Below are positions 6,575 through 10,310 of a DNA stretch of 10,310 nucleotides, in pieces. The translations under genes and the position numbers were made by a program. Source of the DNA: Bacillota bacterium (GTDB taxonomy: Bacteria > Armatimonadota > Hebobacteria > Hebobacterales > Hebobacteraceae); the NCBI GenBank assembly GCA_030668755.1, contig DAOVEW010000011.1, forward strand, positions 1 through 10,310, given 5' to 3'. The notes beneath the pieces were generated by a model. The model was not told the DNA's origin. It did no database searches and saw only the letters and a list, made by a program, of their open reading frames with translations. The stretch's first letter is position 1. Each line of letters begins with the position of its first letter.

Positions 6575-7966
6575 ATGGCTAAGGAGGCGCGGGGCGAGGT
6601 GAACGTGCACATGTCCCCCCTATTGGCGCGGGTCGAGGGGTTCGTGCGGCGGCTGCTGGCGGAGCCGGAGCGGGCCCGGCGCGGGTATCCGGTGGTGCTT
6701 CTCCTGCTCACGCTCGCGGTCTGGTTTCCCGCTCTCTTCGCAGGGCTCGATGTCACCAATCCCGACAGCTTCTATCACATCACGCAGGCTGCGCTTCACC
6801 ATTCGCCGAGCGAAGTCGCCGACTGGTTCGTGCGGGGATACTGGGCGTACACGCACTACGAGTATCGGCCGCTGACGCGAGTGTCGCTGCTCCTCGACTA
6901 CCTCGCGTGGGGCCGCAGACCGCTGGGATTTCATCTCACGAACGTCCTGCTGCACTTCGTATGCGCGGCGGTCCTCGCGGCGGCGATGGTTCGGATGGGC
7001 GCGCCCGTCTGGGCAGCGCGGCTGACAGGAGCGCTGGCAGTCGTCTTTCCCCAGGGGCAGATGGCCGTCACCTGGATCAACGGCCGGCAGGATGTGCTGT
7101 GTGCGGCGCTCGCCCTGGGCGCGGTCCTTCTCCTCCTGAACTGGCTCGCGGGCCGGCCGTGGCCGCACTTGGTCGGGGCGGCTGCCCTGACGTTTCTGTC
7201 GGCGTTAGCGAAGGAGCCGGGCGCGGTCACGCCGATGTTCATGCTGGCGGCCGCTCTGCTGGTGCCGACACAGCGGGGGCTGCGAACGAGACTGCTGGCG
7301 GTGGCGCTCATCGCGGCCCCGCTGGGCCTCTACGGCTTCCTGCGCCTGCAGGCGTGGCCGATGGATCAATATGTGAAGCAGAACGCCAATCAACTGCGGC
7401 CGCTGGCGGTGAGCGTGGACAAGTACTTCGGCGAAGTGCTAGCGCCCCGGCTGCACGAGCTGTGGTTCCTCTGGCGCCGCATGGGGATACACGTTGCGTT
7501 CTCGCCCCGCTTCCCGAGATTGTTCGTGGAGCAGGTCGCCTTCTGGGCCGGATTGGTCGTGCTGCTGAGGCGGCATCGTCGTCTGCTCGCGCTCGCGCTC
7601 GTCTGGAAGACCGCCTTCTTCCTGCCGGTGCACAACCTCTACTGGAATCCAGCCTTCACTCACTATTGCTATCTGCCCAACTTCGGGACAGTCTGGCTGG
7701 CCGGACTGGCGGCCTGGGAGCTGAGCGCCTACGCCGCGGCGCGCATGCGAAGGCAAATGCAGACCGCGGCGCGGTGGTCGCTGGTTGCTCTCGGGCTGTT
7801 AGTGCTGATCGGGTACTACTACCGGCAAGTCGAGCTCAAGTGGCCCGATCGAGCGCTGCTGCTCAAAGGAGGGCCAAGGCCGCCCGCCGCCTTCTGTCGC
7901 AGCTTGCAGGGGCCGGAAGTGCCCTTTGACTTCGGCGACGAGGCGGTGGCGCTGCCGGAGCAGTGA
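6575..7966 (+). CDS. Multi-pass GT-C-like membrane glycosyltransferase (TMTC/PMT-type core)
   Basis: A 463-residue integral membrane protein with about eight to ten hydrophobic segments, for example near 39-58, 124-141, 145-160, 173-191, 200-212, 219-230, 238-256, 320-332, 338-351, 371-388 and 401-414. It resembles the membrane core of TMTC/PMT-like glycosyltransferases, which transfer sugars from lipid-linked donors outside the membrane. The pattern YRPLTRVSLLLDYLAWGRRP at 97-116, followed by GFHLTNVLLHFVCA, is typical of that group, as is an acidic first loop (LDVTNPDSFYHIT, D59 and D64). TMTC homologues often carry C-terminal TPR repeats, and none are present here. The start is the ATG at 6575, preceded by GGAGGA nine bases upstream. 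The GTG one codon before is an equal alternative. The open frame back to 6437 lacks protein-like sequence. It appears monocistronic. Donor and acceptor are unknown, and the enzymatic role is family-based inference. Confidence 0.8.
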   Translation: MAKEARGEVNVHMSPLLARVEGFVRRLLAEPERARRGYPVVLLLLTLAVWFPALFAGLDVTNPDSFYHITQAALHHSPSEVADWFVRGYWAYTHYEYRPLTRVSLLLDYLAWGRRPLGFHLTNVLLHFVCAAVLAAAMVRMGAPVWAARLTGALAVVFPQGQMAVTWINGRQDVLCAALALGAVLLLLNWLAGRPWPHLVGAAALTFLSALAKEPGAVTPMFMLAAALLVPTQRGLRTRLLAVALIAAPLGLYGFLRLQAWPMDQYVKQNANQLRPLAVSVDKYFGEVLAPRLHELWFLWRRMGIHVAFSPRFPRLFVEQVAFWAGLVVLLRRHRRLLALALVWKTAFFLPVHNLYWNPAFTHYCYLPNFGTVWLAGLAAWELSAYAAARMRRQMQTAARWSLVALGLLVLIGYYYRQVELKWPDRALLLKGGPRPPAAFCRSLQGPEVPFDFGDEAVALPEQ

Positions 7967-7977
7967 TCGCCCATGCT

Positions 7978-8150
7978 TCGTGGGAGGGGATGCCGCGGCT
8001 CCGGCCTCAGTTGGGAGCGAAGTGGGTCCAAGCGGGTGTGACCGGAAACCTTTGGTCTTACGCCGAGGCTCTCCAATCCTCCCCAGCAGCGACATTCTTG
8101 CCGCGAGGCCTCTGTCTCCCATAATCGGGACAGGAATGTCCCTCCTACGA
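7978..8150. repeat. Candidate palindromic repeat element (MITE/REP-like)
   Basis: The 298-base gap 7967-8264 has no convincing gene. Most of it is bounded by an imperfect inverted repeat: TCGTGGGAGGG at 7978-7988 and CCCTCCTACGA at 8140-8150 pair over 11 positions with one G-T wobble. Similarity continues inward as GATGCC versus the complement of GGAATGTC. Inside lie a perfect hairpin, GGGACA-GGAA-TGTCCC at 8127-8142, and a near-identical motif in the opposite orientation, GCGACATTCTTGCCGC at 8089-8104. No target-site duplication or transposase is seen. No T-run follows the hairpins, so they do not look like terminators. Only multi-copy occurrence in the genome would prove a mobile repeat. 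Confidence 0.4.
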
Positions 8151-8207
8151 GCGGCGATTGCCTTCCGCAACCAAGAGAAAACGGTCGCACCCGTCCAAGC
8201 TTTCGAC

Positions 8208-8235
8208 TTGACAGAGAGGGAGGGAGGGCTAGAAT
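8208..8235 (+). promoter_or_regulatory. Sigma-70-type promoter for the DUF4127 gene
   Basis: A perfect -35 box TTGACA at 8208-8213 is followed after 16 bases by TAGAAT at 8230-8235, which matches five of six bases of TATAAT. Transcription would start near 8242, giving a leader of about 23 bases. The leader contains the ribosome site AAAGGAG at 8247-8253, eleven bases before the ATG. The purine-rich spacer GAGAGGGAGGGAGGGC is unusual but the right length. This is the best promoter in the window. Confidence 0.65.
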
Positions 8236-8264
8236 AAGGGCACTGCAAAGGAGAACAGAGCGGC

Positions 8265-9809
8265 ATGGCACCTCCGGCCCTCAGCCTCGTTCCCCTGGAC
8301 GACCGCCCCTGTAACCACCTGTTCCCAGCCCAACTCGCTGAGATCGCGGGCTGGCAAGTCCACATGCCCCCACGGGAAGCTCTCGGTTGGTTCACTCGGC
8401 CGGGTGAATGCGAAAGAGTCGCGGCCTGGCTGCTCGAATGTCCAACTCAGCGGATAGCGGTCTCCTTGGACATGTTGTGCTATGGTGGGTTAGTCGCCTC
8501 GCGAGCCCCTGACGTTAGCATCGCCGAAGCACGCCGGCGCCTGGACGCGCTGCGGCGGCTCAGAGCCTCCCGACCCGAAGCAGTGGTCTTCGCCTTCAGC
8601 ACGATCGTGCGGCTGGGGAAGACCGTGGCCTCGGCAAGCGATCTTGAGGCACAGCAGTTGCTGCGCGCCTACTCGGAGCTGGTGGACCGGGTGGAGCGGT
8701 TGGGGGAGGACAGCGCGAGGGGAGAGCTGGATTCGGTTGTGGCGAGGCTGGACCCGGCACTCCTGGATGGCTACCTGGCGGTCCGGCGCCGGAACCACGC
8801 GATCAACCAAGCCGCGATCCAGCTGGTCGCCGAGGATGTGGTTGATTACCTCCTTGTGGCGCAGGAGGACGCCGCTCCGGTGGGGATACATGTGCCGGAG
8901 CAGCTCGCGCTGAGAGGCCACGTGGAGGAGTTTCGCCTGGGCGAGCGCGTGAGGATCCATTCCGGGGCGGACGAGGTGGGATTGGTCCTGGTAGCGCGAC
9001 ATGTGGCACAGGCGTCCGGCCGGGTGCCAGCAATCGCGACGGATTACGCGGTGGAGTCCGGCGCGGACGTGGTGCCGCGGTTCGAGAGCCAGCCACTGCG
9101 AGAGACAGTGGAGGGCCAGATCGCCGCAGCGGGCGCGCGGCCGGTAGCGCCTGGAGACGCCGACGCGATCATGTTCGTCCATACCCCCGCTATGGAGCAG
9201 AGGGACATCACAGAGGCACCTGCCGTGGGACAGGCACCGGGTCTGGCGCTGCAAGCGGAGAGCGTGGTGGAACGGGTTCGCGCAGCGGCGGCCGCGGACT
9301 GCACGGTCGGGATCGCAGATACGGCCTACTGCAACGGTGCCGATCCAGAGCTCATAGCGGCGCTGGAACGAACCGGGGCCGCCCGACGGCTCACCGCGTT
9401 CGCGGGCTGGAACACGGCGGCGAACAGCTCGGGCACGGTGATTGCCCACCTCTGTCTGGCAAGCTGTGGGCGACAAGATGGCACGGCGGCGCCGCAGCAG
9501 GGCTCCGCGGAGTTCCGGGCCTCTCGTTTCATCGACGACTACGGGTACCAGTCTCGCGTCCGGCAGCAGGCCATCGCACGCGCCCAGCAGCTAGGCGCCG
9601 ATCCGCACGCACTCGGGGACGAAGCGAGTGCGCTTGCCGAGTTCGTGCAAGGGGAACTAGAGCCACTTACCCATTGGACCTACTCCGATCTCCTCGCCGC
9701 AGAGGATGCCCCATCACTCGGCGAGGTGAGGTTCTCCCTTCCATGGCACCGGCTCTTCGAGGTCGAGGTCAACTTGGGGGCGACAGGGCCTTCGAAGAAC
9801 CGTCGGTAG
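8265..9809 (+). CDS. DUF4127 family protein
   Basis: A 514-residue soluble protein recognised as DUF4127, a family of about 500 residues with no established function. Conserved features visible are VPLDDRPCN at 9-17 near the N-terminus, VSLDMLCYGGLVASR at 66-80, RRRNHAINQ at 174-182, AQEDAAPVGIH at 199-209, HSGADEVG at 232-239, GIADTAYCNGADP at 349-361, AFAGWNTAANSSGTVIAH at 378-395, and a C-terminal SLPWHRLFEVEV at 491-502. The many invariant Asp, His, Arg and Asn residues suggest an enzyme with a polar active site, but no reaction is known to me. No signal peptide or membrane segment is seen. The ATG at 8265 has AAAGGAG eleven bases upstream and a strong promoter before it. The 3' end is overlapped antisense by an ORF at 9680-10018. 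The presence of the family's usual C-terminal motif argues that this gene is intact to its stop. Confidence 0.92.
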   Translation: MAPPALSLVPLDDRPCNHLFPAQLAEIAGWQVHMPPREALGWFTRPGECERVAAWLLECPTQRIAVSLDMLCYGGLVASRAPDVSIAEARRRLDALRRLRASRPEAVVFAFSTIVRLGKTVASASDLEAQQLLRAYSELVDRVERLGEDSARGELDSVVARLDPALLDGYLAVRRRNHAINQAAIQLVAEDVVDYLLVAQEDAAPVGIHVPEQLALRGHVEEFRLGERVRIHSGADEVGLVLVARHVAQASGRVPAIATDYAVESGADVVPRFESQPLRETVEGQIAAAGARPVAPGDADAIMFVHTPAMEQRDITEAPAVGQAPGLALQAESVVERVRAAAAADCTVGIADTAYCNGADPELIAALERTGAARRLTAFAGWNTAANSSGTVIAHLCLASCGRQDGTAAPQQGSAEFRASRFIDDYGYQSRVRQQAIARAQQLGADPHALGDEASALAEFVQGELEPLTHWTYSDLLAAEDAPSLGEVRFSLPWHRLFEVEVNLGATGPSKNRR

Positions 9810-10018
9810 AGGTGAGCCAGTGCTCGATCCAGATCGACTTTCTTGAGAAGGGCGGGGTGCGGCCGGCGGCCGCGATGGCCCTTCTTGAAGCGTCCCCCGC
9901 GGTCGTGGGCCGCCACGGAGACCCGGTAGCAGACGTCTGACAGATCGAGGTACTTCCGGACGAGGCAGGTGAGGACGCCGTCGTTAGTCAAGCGGTGTCT
10001 CTTCTTCTCTGCGGTCAC
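9680..10018 (-). CDS. Hypothetical protein, coupled to the upstream edge ORF
   Basis: A 112-residue ORF I do not recognise. Its GTG start at 10016-10018 overlaps the stop of the preceding ORF as GTGA, and a strong Shine-Dalgarno site GGGAGGA (complement of 10023-10029) sits four bases upstream. This is the best evidence that it is translated. The first 80 or so residues are basic and look protein-like (LTNDGVLTCLVRKYLDLSDV, then RRPHPALLKKVDLDRALAHL). The last 40 are Ser/Arg-rich and run antisense to the conserved C-terminus of the DUF4127 gene, a 130-base convergent overlap. That long overlap is unusual, so the 3' part may be a frameshifted or extended tail. No membrane segment, signal peptide or cysteine cluster is seen. 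No function can be assigned. Confidence 0.45.
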   Translation of the reverse strand: MTAEKKRHRLTNDGVLTCLVRKYLDLSDVCYRVSVAAHDRGGRFKKGHRGRRPHPALLKKVDLDRALAHLYRRFFEGPVAPKLTSTSKSRCHGRENLTSPSDGASSAARRSE

Positions 10019-10310
10019 GCGGTCCTCCCGAAGGCGCCGGTTTGGCTACGGTATGCACCGCTTGCCGCCCGGAACAGGCGGCTGCGGGGTCTGAGCACGC
10101 CGTCCTCACCAATCTGGCCCTGCAGCATCCGGCTGTAGACGAACCACTCGTAGTCGTCGACGCGCTCCTGAATCAAGGGCAACGGGGAGGCCATACGGCG
10201 GAAAAGGCAGTACCCGCGCCCGGAGGCCATCGGCCACCAGTACTGTTCGCGGTAGCGCAGGCACCTGGCACCACGGAGAGCGACCCGGACGATGGCCCTG
10301 TAGGTGCCCT
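10015..10310 (-). CDS. Hypothetical protein, partial at the right window edge
   Basis: This open frame runs in from the right edge (first full codon at 10306-10308) to a TGA at 10015-10017, giving 97 residues of the C-terminal part of a protein I do not recognise. An internal ATG at 10230 has no ribosome site, so the real start most likely lies outside the window. The sequence is rich in Arg and aromatic residues (YREQYWWPMASGRGYCLF, then ERVDDYEWFVYSRMLQGQIG), which looks like real protein rather than an antisense shadow. It is coupled by a GTGA overlap to the next ORF, so the two would form a leftward operon. No domain can be named. Confidence 0.45.
   Translation of the reverse strand, partial: GTYRAIVRVALRGARCLRYREQYWWPMASGRGYCLFRRMASPLPLIQERVDDYEWFVYSRMLQGQIGEDGVLRPRSRLFRAASGAYRSQTGAFGRTA

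Noticed and set aside
8127..8142. The GGGACA-GGAA-TGTCCC hairpin as a rho-independent terminator
   Set aside because: No T-run follows on either strand, and it lies 160 bases past the nearest stop codon.
7799..8395. Minus-strand ORFs covering the intergenic region 7967-8264
   Set aside because: They start or end inside neighbouring genes, lack ribosome sites and have no protein-like pattern. The region is better explained by the repeat and promoter.
1..10310. CRISPR array, tRNA or rRNA genes, riboswitches, transposase or defence genes
   Set aside because: I saw no regularly spaced direct repeats, no tRNA-like or rRNA-like sequence and no protein motifs of these classes. This was judged by eye without covariance models.

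Overview
This is a GC-rich bacterial window, tightly packed with genes, with Shine-Dalgarno sites, GTG and TTG starts, and 4-base stop/start overlaps. The gene set looks like an anaerobic or facultative environmental bacterium from a poorly sampled phylum. It includes a cysteine-type molybdopterin formate dehydrogenase with sulfhydrogenase-like electron-transfer subunits, a DUF4127 protein and a TMTC/PMT-like membrane protein. The phylum cannot be fixed from sequence reading alone.

Left part (1-5401). A TSUP-family (TauE/SafE-type) permease runs rightward and ends tail to tail with a leftward operon, sharing CTAG at 786-789. Read in its own direction, the operon is: a flavin/2Fe-2S NAD(P)H-oxidoreductase subunit (4475-5332), a formate dehydrogenase catalytic subunit (2439-4478), a multi-cluster 4Fe-4S subunit (1435-2442), and the molybdenum cofactor guanylyltransferase MobA (786-1463). 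The first three join through ATGA and GTGA overlaps, and mobA starts inside its predecessor. This reads as a soluble NAD(P)-linked formate dehydrogenase complex: formate is oxidised (or CO2 reduced) at the bis-MGD site of FdhA, electrons pass through the 4Fe-4S subunit to the FAD subunit, and MobA supplies the guanylylated cofactor.

Middle (5402-7966). A zinc-dependent medium-chain alcohol dehydrogenase of RspB/L-galactonate-dehydrogenase type lies 69 bases upstream of the operon on the same strand and may be co-transcribed with it. It diverges from a multi-pass GT-C-like membrane protein (6575-7966) across a 159-base spacer.

Right part (7967-10310). The 298-base intergenic region holds a candidate 173-base palindromic repeat element with 11-base terminal inverted repeats and two short internal hairpins that share a GAATGTC core in opposite orientation. 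A near-consensus sigma-70 promoter then drives a full-length DUF4127 gene. At the right edge, two unrecognised leftward ORFs are coupled by a GTGA overlap. The downstream one runs antisense into the 3' end of the DUF4127 gene.

The most interesting items are the composition of the formate dehydrogenase operon, the candidate palindromic element, and the coupled unknown ORF pair at the edge. I found no CRISPR array, tRNA, rRNA, transposase or defence system.
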